The translations under genes and the position numbers were made by a program. Shown here piece after piece: positions 39,781 to 49,464 of a stretch of 64,000 nucleotides of DNA (positions within the stretch are counted from its first letter, which is position 1; the number at the start of each line of letters is the position of its first letter). Origin of the DNA: Fructilactobacillus ixorae (GTDB lineage Bacteria; Bacillota; Bacilli; Lactobacillales; Lactobacillaceae); the NCBI RefSeq assembly GCF_024029915.1, contig NZ_CP097478.1, positions 248,001-312,000 of the forward strand. The letters run 5' to 3'. The notes under the pieces were generated by a model, which worked only from the letters and a program-made list of their open reading frames with translations, was not told where the DNA came from and ran no database searches.

Positions 39781-40599
39781 TTAATTGGCATTTAAAACGA
39801 ACTGGTTAATCGCGTAGGCGACCCCATCCTGACTATTGGGTTTCGTAACAAACTGCGCCTGCTCCTTTACGTCGGCGATGGCATTTCCCATCGCCACGCC
39901 CGTGTGCGCGTACTTAATCATACTGAGGTCGTTTTCTTGATCGCCGATGGCCATCACGTTGGCAGCCGTCAAGCCTAATTTTTCCGCGAGCTGTTTGACC
40001 GCTGGCCCTTTCCCCGCCCTTGCGTTCATGAATTCCAAAAAGACCGGCGTACTCTTCACCACGCTCATTCGCTGTTTCAGCGAGTCGGGCAGGTTATGGT
40101 TAGCAAGGTCAATCTGTTCGGGTTCGTCGATAAACATCAGCTTGGCAATCTGAAAGTCCGGGGTAATCTCTTCGGGAGTGCGATAGTGAAGGGTCAGGTT
40201 AACTAACTGACTTTCATAGACACTGTACTTGCTGATGTCACGATTAGTGGTATAAATGCCGTCGTTCGTTTCAATCTGAAAATGAACGCCCATTTCGCGC
40301 GCCATCATTTCTACTTCCAAGTAGTCTTGGTAGTGGACGTTGGTGGCAAAGATAATCTGGCCAGTGAGATCCTCAGCAATGGCTCCGTTAAAGGCGATGG
40401 CGTATTCGTGTTCCCCACTTAACCCAAGGGGTTTGAGGTAGGGACGAATTCCAGCTAACGGGCGTCCGGAACAGAGGACAATCTTAACGCCTTGGGCATG
40501 CGCGGCCTTAATCGCCTTAATCGTGGCCGGGGCTAGTTCATTTTGTTCGTTTAAGAGGGTGCCATCAATATCGATGGCAATCAGTTTAATTTCAGTCAT
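39781..40599 (-). CDS. Cof-type HAD-IIB family sugar-phosphate phosphatase
   Basis: 272-residue HAD phosphatase with cap type IIB. Motif I DIDGTLLNE with the nucleophile Asp11, motif II CSGRP, motif III Lys in the GKGPAVK stretch, and motif IV GDQENDLSM. Such enzymes dephosphorylate sugar phosphates, FMN or PLP; the substrate is unknown. The start at 40599 follows AAAGGAG and overlaps the end of the HD gene by 8 bases; a much longer upstream frame within the HD gene is rejected. Confidence 0.9.
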   Translation of the reverse strand: MTEIKLIAIDIDGTLLNEQNELAPATIKAIKAAHAQGVKIVLCSGRPLAGIRPYLKPLGLSGEHEYAIAFNGAIAEDLTGQIIFATNVHYQDYLEVEMMAREMGVHFQIETNDGIYTTNRDISKYSVYESQLVNLTLHYRTPEEITPDFQIAKLMFIDEPEQIDLANHNLPDSLKQRMSVVKSTPVFLEFMNARAGKGPAVKQLAEKLGLTAANVMAIGDQENDLSMIKYAHTGVAMGNAIADVKEQAQFVTKPNSQDGVAYAINQFVLNAN

Positions 40600-41968
40600 T
40601 AGTCGACTCCTTTGGATTGATAATCTGATCATTGCGAATGTAACTTTGAAACTGGGTTGCCGTTTCTGCAAATAAGCCCGCGGCTTCCGGTTGAAACATT
40701 TCCTTGGGAAAGAAGAACCGGCTGTCACCCATGTCGCGCCCGGTAATGGTTTGAACCAGCAAACTGGCCTTAGAAAGTTCGATTAAACTGCCGTCCCGTT
40801 CCATGAGTTCAATTTGCGCGTTGGGATGGGGGTCAGAAGGATCATAGACGTCGTAAGGTTGGTTATAACTATTATCAGTTGCCGTGTAATAGACCGGGTC
40901 AAAGCCCACATCCGCAACCAGCTGTTGCAAGTAGGGAAGCAGGGGTTCCATCTGTTGCGTAAACTTAGCGGATTTAAACGGTTTCCGGTCTAAAAAGCGG
41001 GTCGCTAGATCGGCAAGAATCCGATCGGGAAAGTCCCGCCAGTTAGCAAAATAGGTGGTTAACACGCCGTCGTCAAGGCGTAGATACTGGGTTAAATCGC
41101 GTTGAATGGCAAAGTCCCCAGTTAAAAACGGTCGTAACAGTCCGGGCTGAAAATCAGCGGGAGCGCCCGGATCCTGCGCAATTAACTGGGCGCGTTTTAA
41201 CAGGTGAGCGAGAATCACTTCCATGGAGCGGGAGGTCTTGTGAAAGTAGACCTGCAGGTACATTTGGTACCGGGAAACAATGTAGTATTCGATGGCGTGG
41301 AGCCCACTTTTTTTAAAACAAATCCCATTGTGATAGGGGCGCATAACTTGTAAGATGCGGTCGAGGTCAAAGTTCCCGTACTGGGCCCCCGTAAAGTACG
41401 AATCCCGCAACAGGTAGTCCATCCGGTCTGCATCACACTGACTGGAGATCATCTGGACCACCTGTTGGTTGGGATAGGTCTTATTAATTACACTGGCCAC
41501 CTGGTTGGGAAAGTTCGGCCCCAGTTTGCGGAGGACTTGATTGACCTCCGTCTGCTCAGAGGTGATAATGGCTTGCGTAATGGCTTCGTGGTTAGTTTTA
41601 AAGATGTGTTCAAAGGTATGCGAGTAGGTCCCATGACCGATGTCGTGTAACAAGCCGGCACATTCGGCGACGAGTCGTTCGTGATCGTCCCACAGGCCAT
41701 CATTTGGGGTCTGTGTGGGATAATTTCGTTGAAAATGGTTACAGATGCGTCGGACAATTTCATAGACGCCAAGGGAATGGGCGAAGCGGGTATGCTCTGC
41801 GCCAGGGAAGGTCAGCGACGTGGTCCCCAGTTGATGAATGCGACGGAGCCGCTGAAATTCGGCGGTGTTAATCAAATCCATGATAATCTGATCCTGGATG
41901 TAAATGTGACTATGCACCGGATCCCGAATCACCTTTTCCTGCTTTAGTTTTTCTGTTTGGGCGTTCAT
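40592..41968 (-). CDS. HD-domain phosphohydrolase (YwfO-like)
   Basis: 458-residue HD-superfamily enzyme, similar in layout to dGTPase-like YwfO proteins. The metal site is seen as the N-terminal RLRRIHQLGTTSLTFPGAEHTRFAHSLG and LLHDIGHGTYSHTFEH, with a third Asp in CDADRMDYLLRD. It probably hydrolyses (d)NTPs. The TATAAT at 41992-41997 on its strand with CTGACG at -35 (17-base spacer) is its likely promoter. It is cotranscribed with the HAD gene. Confidence 0.87.
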   Translation of the reverse strand: MNAQTEKLKQEKVIRDPVHSHIYIQDQIIMDLINTAEFQRLRRIHQLGTTSLTFPGAEHTRFAHSLGVYEIVRRICNHFQRNYPTQTPNDGLWDDHERLVAECAGLLHDIGHGTYSHTFEHIFKTNHEAITQAIITSEQTEVNQVLRKLGPNFPNQVASVINKTYPNQQVVQMISSQCDADRMDYLLRDSYFTGAQYGNFDLDRILQVMRPYHNGICFKKSGLHAIEYYIVSRYQMYLQVYFHKTSRSMEVILAHLLKRAQLIAQDPGAPADFQPGLLRPFLTGDFAIQRDLTQYLRLDDGVLTTYFANWRDFPDRILADLATRFLDRKPFKSAKFTQQMEPLLPYLQQLVADVGFDPVYYTATDNSYNQPYDVYDPSDPHPNAQIELMERDGSLIELSKASLLVQTITGRDMGDSRFFFPKEMFQPEAAGLFAETATQFQSYIRNDQIINPKESTND

Positions 41969-41991
41969 CGCTCCACCTCCGTTTCTTTACC

Positions 41992-42020
41992 ATTATACCG
42001 TACTAAACCCAATTCGTCAG
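41992..42020 (-). promoter_or_regulatory. Promoter of the HD-HAD operon
   Basis: Minus-strand -35 CTGACG, 17-base spacer, perfect -10 TATAAT, 24 bases before the start codon. Confidence 0.65.
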
Positions 42021-42089
42021 ACACTCTAGTGGGACGAAGCAAGAATGACGAATACGCATTAAGCAATCGATTAGAAAGGAAGATTATTA

Positions 42090-42524
42090 ATGGTACAATC
42101 ACAACCAGGTCACCCGGTTCATATCGAGGGGCACACCATCCTCCATCAAGCGGGGGAACAAGAGGAATATAACTTCACGGGCACGGGGCAACTTGTGCAG
42201 CTGGGAGAGACCATTTACCTTCGCTTTAACGAACAAAATGAACGCCCGGCGGTGCCAGTGACCTATAAAATTGACGGTGACGAGTCCTTACGGATTAGTC
42301 GCCGGGGCGAGAGTCATCTGACGCTTCACCTCAAGCCGGGGCAACGGACGAATAATGTGGACGTAACGCCATACGGCAAATTAGAGTTAGCGGCTGAAAC
42401 AACGTCGCTACGGCTAGCAATCGACCTAGAACAACGAACCGGGAGCATCGCGGCCGATTACCAAATCTTTACGGATGGTACGGAAGTGGGGAACCACCAG
42501 ATTCGATTGCATTTTTACCCATAA
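42090..42524 (+). CDS. DUF1934 family protein (YwiB-like)
   Basis: 144-residue beta-rich, calycin-like DUF1934 protein, function unknown. The family order in Firmicutes places it near rpoE/argS. Recognisable stretches: LGETIYLRFNE, ISRRGESHLTLHL, TPYGKLELAAETTSL and YQIFTDGTEVGNHQIRLHF. AGAAAGGAAG lies 8 bases before the ATG. No argS is found beside it here. Confidence 0.82.
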   Translation: MVQSQPGHPVHIEGHTILHQAGEQEEYNFTGTGQLVQLGETIYLRFNEQNERPAVPVTYKIDGDESLRISRRGESHLTLHLKPGQRTNNVDVTPYGKLELAAETTSLRLAIDLEQRTGSIAADYQIFTDGTEVGNHQIRLHFYP

Positions 42525-42572
42525 ATTAGTATCATGAAGTATAACGGTAAACTAGAAAGGCGTGTGTCTAAT

Positions 42573-43127
42573 TTGGAACTTAAAAAGCTTGATGAAGCAA
42601 ACAAAAATGAATTATCAATGATTGAAGTTGCTCATGCGATTTTGGCTGATCACGGGAAAACGATGCAGTTTCCAGATCTAGTGAATGCCATTCAAGCATA
42701 CACAGGTTTTAGTGACAAAGAAATTAAGGACAAGTTAGTCCAATTTTATTCCGATCTGAACGTAGATGGAAGTTTCATCTCCCTCGGTAACAACGTGTGG
42801 GGCTTGCGGACCTGGTATCCTTTTGAATCCGTTGATGAAGCAACGGCGAGTGAGGGTGACGATCAACCGAAAACCAAAAAACGGCACAAAATTAACGCCT
42901 TTTTGGCAGATGCTTCTGACGAAGACGACGTGATTGACTACGAAAATGATGACCCCGAAGATGAAGATGACGTGGTTGACTACGATGACGATACCACGGA
43001 TAACGACGCAGACATTGATTACGATCATGATGATCCGGAAGACGAAGACTTCCATGATGAAATCGATGATGTTGAGGTTGATGACGATGATGACCAAGAC
43101 GACCACGATGATGATTTAGAAGATTAA
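42573..43127 (+). CDS. rpoE: DNA-directed RNA polymerase delta subunit
   Basis: Gram-positive RNAP delta subunit, which lowers nonspecific binding and speeds polymerase recycling. The N-terminal folded domain (ELKKLDEANKNELSMIEVAHAIL to LRTWYPFE, about 95 residues) is followed by a disordered acidic tail of about 85 residues made of D/E-rich near repeats (DYENDDPEDEDDVVDYDDD). I choose TTG at 42573, giving the conserved MELKK-type start with GAAAGG upstream; an ATG at 42534 has no ribosome site. Together with helD in this window it forms a recycling set. Confidence 0.93.
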   Translation: MELKKLDEANKNELSMIEVAHAILADHGKTMQFPDLVNAIQAYTGFSDKEIKDKLVQFYSDLNVDGSFISLGNNVWGLRTWYPFESVDEATASEGDDQPKTKKRHKINAFLADASDEDDVIDYENDDPEDEDDVVDYDDDTTDNDADIDYDHDDPEDEDFHDEIDDVEVDDDDDQDDHDDDLED

Positions 43128-43129
43128 AC

Positions 43130-43158
43130 TTGACGGAGTGCTTGATTTTTATTAGTAT
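43130..43158 (+). promoter_or_regulatory. pyrG promoter
   Basis: -35 TTGACG at 43130-43135, 17-base spacer, -10 TAGTAT at 43153-43158, then 7 bases to an initiating GGGC at 43166-43169. It begins 3 bases after the rpoE stop. Confidence 0.8.
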
Positions 43159-43165
43159 CGTTCTT

Positions 43166-43238
43166 GGGCACTTTACAAATTGTAAAGTATACGAATCCAA
43201 AGCTCCCCTTTCTGTTTGAGAATGGGGAGCTTTTTTTT
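43166..43238 (+). promoter_or_regulatory. CTP-sensing reiterative-transcription attenuator of pyrG
   Basis: The predicted transcript starts GGGC. It passes a 19-bp palindrome (ACTTTACAA-A-TTGTAAAGT, 43170-43188) and ends in a terminator: AAAGCTCCCC (43199-43208), TTCT/AGAA, GGGGAGCTTT (43224-43233), T-run to 43238. The 5' arm holds the C/U-rich CUCCCCUUUCU. In the B. subtilis pyrG mechanism, low CTP stalls RNAP at the first C, extra Gs are added at the 5' end, and the poly-G pairs with this arm to prevent termination. All elements are present here. Confidence 0.8.
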
Positions 43239-43256
43239 ATGGTTGGAACGAGTTAA

Positions 43257-44897
<1,641 letters not shown>

Positions 44898-44924
44898 ATT
44901 TTCAAGCTCAATCTAGGTAATGTA

Positions 44925-44953
44925 TTGTAATCTGGCTGTTTTTTACTTATGAT
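44925..44953 (+). promoter_or_regulatory. Promoter of murA
   Basis: -35 TTGTAA at 44925-44930, 17-base spacer, -10 TATGAT at 44948-44953, 42 bases before the start. Confidence 0.65.
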
Positions 44954-44995
44954 TGAAGTCGTGATAATTAAGTAAGATAGCGAGGATTAGATAAA

Positions 44996-46267
44996 ATGAG
45001 TATTATGAAAATCCACGGGGGCCGCTCGCTTCACGGAGAAGTGACCATTGGTGGTGCAAAGAACAGTGTGGTCGCGTTAATTCCCGCCGCCGTTCTAGCT
45101 GACAGCCCAGTAAAATTTGATATGGTTCCCGACATTTTAGATGTTCATAATTTGATGTTAATTCTCCAATCAATGAATGTATCATCCTACTTTGCGGATG
45201 GCGTATTACAAATTGATCCAACTAAAATTCAAACTGGTCAACTACCAAGCAAGGCCATTAAAAAACTGCGAGCCTCCTACTACTTCATGGGAGCTCTGTT
45301 AGGGAAGTTTCACCGCGCGGTGATTAGTTTCCCCGGGGGTGATAACATTGGACCCCGACCAATTGACCAACACATTCGGGCCTTTGAAGCCCTCGGGGCG
45401 CACGTCACGGAGAGTGGGGACACCGTTTACATTGATGCCACTGAAAACGGGTTAATTGGAGCGCCAATTTTCTTTGAGATGGTTTCCGTCGGCGCCACGA
45501 TTAATGCCATTTTGGCCGCCACCCGGGCTCAGGGAGTTACCACGATTCATAATGTGGCGCGTGAACCAGAAATCGTGGACGTCGTGGCCTTTTTAAACGA
45601 AATGGGTGCTCACATTACGGGCGCTGGAACGGACGTGATTCGGATTGAAGGGGTAGATCATTTAGAAGCCAAGCAAACCCACATGGTGATTCCAGACCGG
45701 ATTGAGGCTGGGACTTACCTGTCGTTGGCCGCCGCCGTGGGGGAAGGCATTCTGATTAAAAATGTGATTCCACAGCACTTGGAGCCGTTTACCCAAAAGC
45801 TCCAGGAGATGGGAGTTGATTTGACCATCAATGACCATGACATCTACGTCAACCAGCCCCAGCAGTTACGGGGCGTGCAGATTCAAACGGCGCCGTTTCC
45901 AGCGTTTGCGACCGATTGGCAGCAACCAATTACTCCACTGTTGTTAACCGCACAGAGTGAGAGTGTAATTACCGATACGATTTATCCGCAACGGCAAAAA
46001 CACGTGGGGCAGTTACAAAAAATGGGGGCACAGATTCGGGTGAACGCTAAGCGTCAAATCATTGTCGAACCCACGCCGCACTTACATGGGTCCGTAGTAG
46101 CGGCCGGCGAGATTCGGGCGGGGGCCGCGCTCATGATTGCTGGATTAATGGCTGATGGAGAGACTGTCATTGAAGAAACAGATAACATTTTACGGGGTTA
46201 CGATAACATTGCCCGGAAGTTAACCGACTTACATGCCGACGTGGAGTTACTACCGAGTTCGGACTAG
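44996..46267 (+). CDS. murA: UDP-GlcNAc 1-carboxyvinyltransferase MurA, Cys-to-Asp active site
   Basis: Transfers enolpyruvate from PEP to UDP-GlcNAc, the first committed peptidoglycan step. 423 residues with GGAKNSVVALIPA near the N-terminus (the substrate-binding KN pair), RASYYFMGALLG, and a C-terminal RAGAALMIAGLMADGETVIEE. The active-site loop reads FPGGDNIGPRPIDQH: Asp116 stands where most MurAs have the Cys that fosfomycin alkylates. Asp at this place is known to give active, fosfomycin-insensitive enzymes in Mycobacterium, Chlamydia and Borrelia. Its own promoter lies 42 bases upstream; GCGAGGA is the ribosome site. Confidence 0.95.
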   Translation: MSIMKIHGGRSLHGEVTIGGAKNSVVALIPAAVLADSPVKFDMVPDILDVHNLMLILQSMNVSSYFADGVLQIDPTKIQTGQLPSKAIKKLRASYYFMGALLGKFHRAVISFPGGDNIGPRPIDQHIRAFEALGAHVTESGDTVYIDATENGLIGAPIFFEMVSVGATINAILAATRAQGVTTIHNVAREPEIVDVVAFLNEMGAHITGAGTDVIRIEGVDHLEAKQTHMVIPDRIEAGTYLSLAAAVGEGILIKNVIPQHLEPFTQKLQEMGVDLTINDHDIYVNQPQQLRGVQIQTAPFPAFATDWQQPITPLLLTAQSESVITDTIYPQRQKHVGQLQKMGAQIRVNAKRQIIVEPTPHLHGSVVAAGEIRAGAALMIAGLMADGETVIEETDNILRGYDNIARKLTDLHADVELLPSSD

Positions 46268-46273
46268 CGTAGG

Positions 46274-46302
46274 TTGCACGTCAGCTAGATTAGTGATACA
46301 CT
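46274..46302 (+). promoter_or_regulatory. Promoter of rpmE2
   Basis: -35 TTGCAC at 46274-46279, 17-base spacer, -10 TACACT at 46297-46302. Confidence 0.6.
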
Positions 46303-46370
46303 ACAACAGTTGAATTATGCAAAATCAATCTCTGGGTTTTATAAATTCAGGGCAAAGGAGCGAAATTATT

Positions 46371-46619
46371 ATGAAAAAAGGAATTCATCCAGATTTTCAT
46401 GAAGTAGTTTTCCAAGATTCCGGGACGGGCTTTAAGTTCATCACGGGTTCAACGGCTACTTCAGACCAAACGATCGAAATGGAAGATGGAAAGACGTACC
46501 CATTGATCCGGGTTGAAATTTCATCTGATTCGCATCCCTTCTACACTGGGAAGCAAAAGACTGCTCAAGCCGATGGGGCGGTGGACCGTTTCAACAAAAA
46601 GTATGGCTTTGCCAACTAA
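46371..46619 (+). CDS. rpmE2: 50S ribosomal protein bL31 type B
   Basis: 82-residue ribosomal protein of the zinc-free B type: begins [16 protein letters not shown], includes [12 protein letters not shown] and ends [12 protein letters not shown], with no CxxC. ATG 46371 has AAAGGAGCG upstream; 18 in-frame codons before it are not part of the protein. In Bacillus the type B paralogue replaces the zinc form under zinc limitation; whether a zinc form exists here cannot be seen. Confidence 0.96.
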   Translation: MKKGIHPDFHEVVFQDSGTGFKFITGSTATSDQTIEMEDGKTYPLIRVEISSDSHPFYTGKQKTAQADGAVDRFNKKYGFAN

Positions 46620-46629
46620 TTATTATGTT

Positions 46630-46663
46630 AAAAAAGCTTCTTCCAAACGGAAGGAGCTTTTTT
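46630..46663. terminator. Bidirectional terminator between rpmE2 and MFS gene
   Basis: Stem AAAAAAGCTTCTTCC / GGAAGGAGCTTTTTT (one G-U) with loop AAAC. Confidence 0.9.
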
Positions 46664-46668
46664 ATTGG

Positions 46669-47919
46669 TTAAGCTTGGTTAGTTTGCCGTAACGTTTTGG
46701 TTTCGTTTAAGACGAGGCACAAATTGATAAAGACCAAGAGGGCCGTGGATAGAAACACACCGGAGTAACCAAATAGGGACGAAACGAGCGAGCCAATCAT
46801 GGGGCCGGTAAAGTTACCGACGGCTTGAAATGATTGGTTCCAGCTGAAGATGCGTCCGGTTACTTGGGCCGGGGTGTTTTTAGCGATGATGGCCTGCACG
46901 GCGGGGAGCATACAAGCATTTGAAACCCCGAGCAAAAAGCGCAGAGCCATTAGTTCCCAAACGTTGGTTACAAAGGCCATCGGAATGTAGAGTAAAATCG
47001 CCAGGATAAAGCCGAAGATCATGATTTTTTCCGACCCAATTCGATCACCGATGCCACCCAAACGGGGCGCCGCGACGAGCGTTGAAATCCCAGGCACCGC
47101 GGCGACAATCCCACTAAAGAAGGTGACCGCCGGGCTCCCATGCATGATTTGCTTAACGTAGAGAGAGAGAATCGGCGAGATCGAATTATTGGAGGCTTGA
47201 ATGATCATGGTGGTAATGAACATCCCTAAAATTAACTTGGGATAGGGCAGAACGTGAATCACTTCCTTGGTGTGTAAGTTATCTTCCTTGGCAACCGGTT
47301 GAAACTTTTCCTTAACAAAAAAGAGGGTAACAAAGAAGACCACTAACATCAGGGTTCCGGTGATGAAGAAGGTGACCCGGTAGCTAAAGATGGAGGCTAA
47401 GATTCCCCCTAGAAAGGGGCCAAAGAGGGCACCAGATACCCCTCCCGTGGCTAAAATCCCGAGGGCCTTTCCACTTTCTTTTTTGGGCACCTGAATGGCC
47501 AACAGGGCGTTTGAATTCGGCATGTAACCGGAAAAAATCCCCTGAATGAAACGGAGGCCGATGATCATCCACACGTTGGTGGCCAGTCCCATTAATAAGA
47601 CGCAGATCGCCATCCCTAACGAAGCTCTTAGTAACATTACGCGCCGCCCATAGCGATCGGCGAGACTGCCCCAGAGCGGGGAGACGATGGCTGCCATGAT
47701 AAAGGAGGCCGAAAAGGCCAAACCACTGTAAATGCTTAGTTCACTGTGCGTGTAGTTTCCCAAAGTTTCAATGTATAAAGAAAGAAAGGGCATTAATTCG
47801 CTAAACCCCATACTGGTCAGAAATAAACCGACCCACAGGGCGATTAGGTTTCGGTGCCAAATTTGCTTGGGGACCGTAAAGGCGGGTTGTTCGGCCGATT
47901 CTGATTCAGCTTCACTCAT
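46669..47919 (-). CDS. MFS multidrug efflux transporter (12-TM, PmrA-like)
   Basis: Membrane protein of 416 residues with about 12 hydrophobic segments and a large central loop (KEKFQPVAKEDNLHTKEV). Motif A is seen in GSLADRYGRRVMLLRA between TM2 and TM3 and repeated weakly in the second half (GGIGDRIGSEKIMI). Export of drugs or metabolites is likely, substrate unknown. The start at 47919 follows CAGGAGG and overlaps the phosphatase stop (ATGA), so the two genes are coupled. Confidence 0.88.
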   Translation of the reverse strand: MSEAESESAEQPAFTVPKQIWHRNLIALWVGLFLTSMGFSELMPFLSLYIETLGNYTHSELSIYSGLAFSASFIMAAIVSPLWGSLADRYGRRVMLLRASLGMAICVLLMGLATNVWMIIGLRFIQGIFSGYMPNSNALLAIQVPKKESGKALGILATGGVSGALFGPFLGGILASIFSYRVTFFITGTLMLVVFFVTLFFVKEKFQPVAKEDNLHTKEVIHVLPYPKLILGMFITTMIIQASNNSISPILSLYVKQIMHGSPAVTFFSGIVAAVPGISTLVAAPRLGGIGDRIGSEKIMIFGFILAILLYIPMAFVTNVWELMALRFLLGVSNACMLPAVQAIIAKNTPAQVTGRIFSWNQSFQAVGNFTGPMIGSLVSSLFGYSGVFLSTALLVFINLCLVLNETKTLRQTNQA

Positions 47920-48401
47920 ACAGACGCCTCCTGTCGTGCTTGTTGCATGGTTGTTAACCACAATGGCAGGGCGGTGTTTAGCATTTCGTAGGTGGTTTCA
48001 AACTTGTGTGTATACCAGGGATCGGCAATGCTAACCCCTTGTTTTCCGGGCACGATGTCCAGACACAGGTGAACCTTACTACGTTCCCTAGCGGGCAGTA
48101 AACGCTGTACGGCAGCCAGGTTAGCGGTATCCATGGTAATAATGTAATCAGCGTTGTGACAATCTGCCTGAGTAATCTGGTGCGCCCGGTGGTCACTAGC
48201 ATCTAAGTGATGATGTTGTAGCACGGCTAGGGCATCCGGATGAGGTGGATTACCAACTTCCTCGGTGCTCGTGGCGGCCGAGGTAATAACGTAATCATCA
48301 CTGAGGTCGTGGTCGGCAACCAGCTGGGTAAACATGGCTTCTGCCATTGGAGAACGGCAAATGTTACCCAAACAGACGAATAAGACGTTCGTTGGTTGCA
48401 A
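47916..48401 (-). CDS. Low-molecular-weight protein tyrosine phosphatase
   Basis: 161-residue arsenate-reductase-fold phosphatase. P-loop CLGNICRS (Cys11, Arg17) near the N-terminus, and the general acid Asp in the C-terminal DPWYT. It removes phosphate from tyrosine or arginine residues of proteins; the target is unknown. Translationally coupled to the MFS exporter downstream, an unexpected partner. A TATGAT box about 35-40 bases upstream on its strand may be the -10. Confidence 0.92.
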   Translation of the reverse strand: MQPTNVLFVCLGNICRSPMAEAMFTQLVADHDLSDDYVITSAATSTEEVGNPPHPDALAVLQHHHLDASDHRAHQITQADCHNADYIITMDTANLAAVQRLLPARERSKVHLCLDIVPGKQGVSIADPWYTHKFETTYEMLNTALPLWLTTMQQARQEASV

Positions 48402-48515
48402 AGTAATTCACTCCAATCTAAAAAATAACTTAGTATCATCTATCATAGCAAATTCAGGGGCAAAACGGCATTGATTTGATTAAGGCTTAATTTATTGGGG
48501 AAACTTATTAATTTA

Positions 48516-48546
48516 TTGTTTTTTAATTACTGCGAGGGCGTATAAT
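48516..48546 (+). promoter_or_regulatory. Possible promoter of the 265-aa protein gene
   Basis: Perfect -10 TATAAT at 48541-48546; the best -35, TTGTTT at 48516-48521, is at a long 19-base spacing. The rest of the 180-base gap shows nothing. Confidence 0.4.
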
Positions 48547-48581
48547 TGGTAACGATTGAATCTAATTAAAGGGGTGAAACC

Positions 48582-49379
48582 ATGTTACACAATCTCATTT
48601 ATCTGCGTGTGAGTCTTACAGAGCAATTTGGCATTGCGTGGGGAATTAACGCTGCGGATTTCATTAACGGGATTAGAGAAATTCCGCACAGTATCCTGCT
48701 GTTAAATGATGATTTTGAACGCTCCAATCGATATAATTCGCATGCTAAATTTCCGTTAGTCATGGGTCGAAGTCAGGTTCGAGAGTATATTCTGGGTGAC
48801 CAGCCCGGGGGGAATCGTCACCAGTGGCTGGACTACCAAACGGAAGATGGCATTGACTCCCTGACGGATGGTGAGATTGCGGACCTGCTGTACCTTGGTC
48901 ACATGGGAATTCCGACGTACCGGCGTACGCCCTTTTTGGGCAAGTTGCACAATGAAATTGTATACGTAGGGGGCAATAATGGGTTTAAACGAGTCTACTT
49001 TTTAAACTTAATTGAGCAGGATCACATTTTAGCGTTGAGCATCAAGCGTCATCTGCGGGAATTTCGGAATGCGAAACGGCTGTTTTCCCGTCCGCTGCCC
49101 ATTAAAGATTTGGAACAACCGATTCTAACTCAACTGGTCCAATTAAGCCGGCGAGGAGTCATCCTAGCCTTTGAGCTGACGAAGGAACAGCATCGACGTT
49201 TTGAAATTCCTTTGTTAAGTAAGAAAACGGAACAAGATAAGGTTGTGTGGGGGAGTGCCGAGCAACTCCAAGCCGAAACGCAGCAAGTCGGAACGCTGAC
49301 CTACAATACGATTAGCAACAAGTGGACCATTGGTGTGAATCAGGTGCATGAAGCGACCGATCTGAATGATTTTGTTTAG
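48582..49379 (+). CDS. Uncharacterised protein, 265 aa
   Basis: I do not recognise the family. It is a soluble-looking protein without signal peptide, membrane segment or Cys. Noticeable stretches: WGINAADFINGIREIP, the charged DFERSNRYNSHAKFPLVMGRSQVREYILGD, a Leu-rich helical middle (SIKRHLREFRNAKRLFSR), and a C-terminal VGTLTYNTISNKWTIG. A GGGGTG ribosome site precedes the ATG. TATAAT at 48541-48546 is a likely -10. It sits alone before murF; a role near the cell wall would be guesswork. Confidence 0.7.
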   Translation: MLHNLIYLRVSLTEQFGIAWGINAADFINGIREIPHSILLLNDDFERSNRYNSHAKFPLVMGRSQVREYILGDQPGGNRHQWLDYQTEDGIDSLTDGEIADLLYLGHMGIPTYRRTPFLGKLHNEIVYVGGNNGFKRVYFLNLIEQDHILALSIKRHLREFRNAKRLFSRPLPIKDLEQPILTQLVQLSRRGVILAFELTKEQHRRFEIPLLSKKTEQDKVVWGSAEQLQAETQQVGTLTYNTISNKWTIGVNQVHEATDLNDFV

Positions 49380-49464
49380 CCAATCCGGCGGTGCTAGATT
49401 AATGGTATAATTAGATAGATTGCATTTTGTGCAGAACACTTGCACCAAATAGGAGTATTAATTT

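Noticed and set aside
40600-40728. 43-codon N-terminal extension of the HAD phosphatase.
   Set aside because: It overlaps the HD gene and precedes the conserved DIDGTLL start; ribosome site AAAGGAG fits the start at 40599.
42735-43106. 123-codon frame opposite the acidic tail of rpoE.
   Set aside because: It is the mirror of GAT/GAC-rich codons (Val/Ile-rich on the other strand), a known artefact; rpoE is the real gene.
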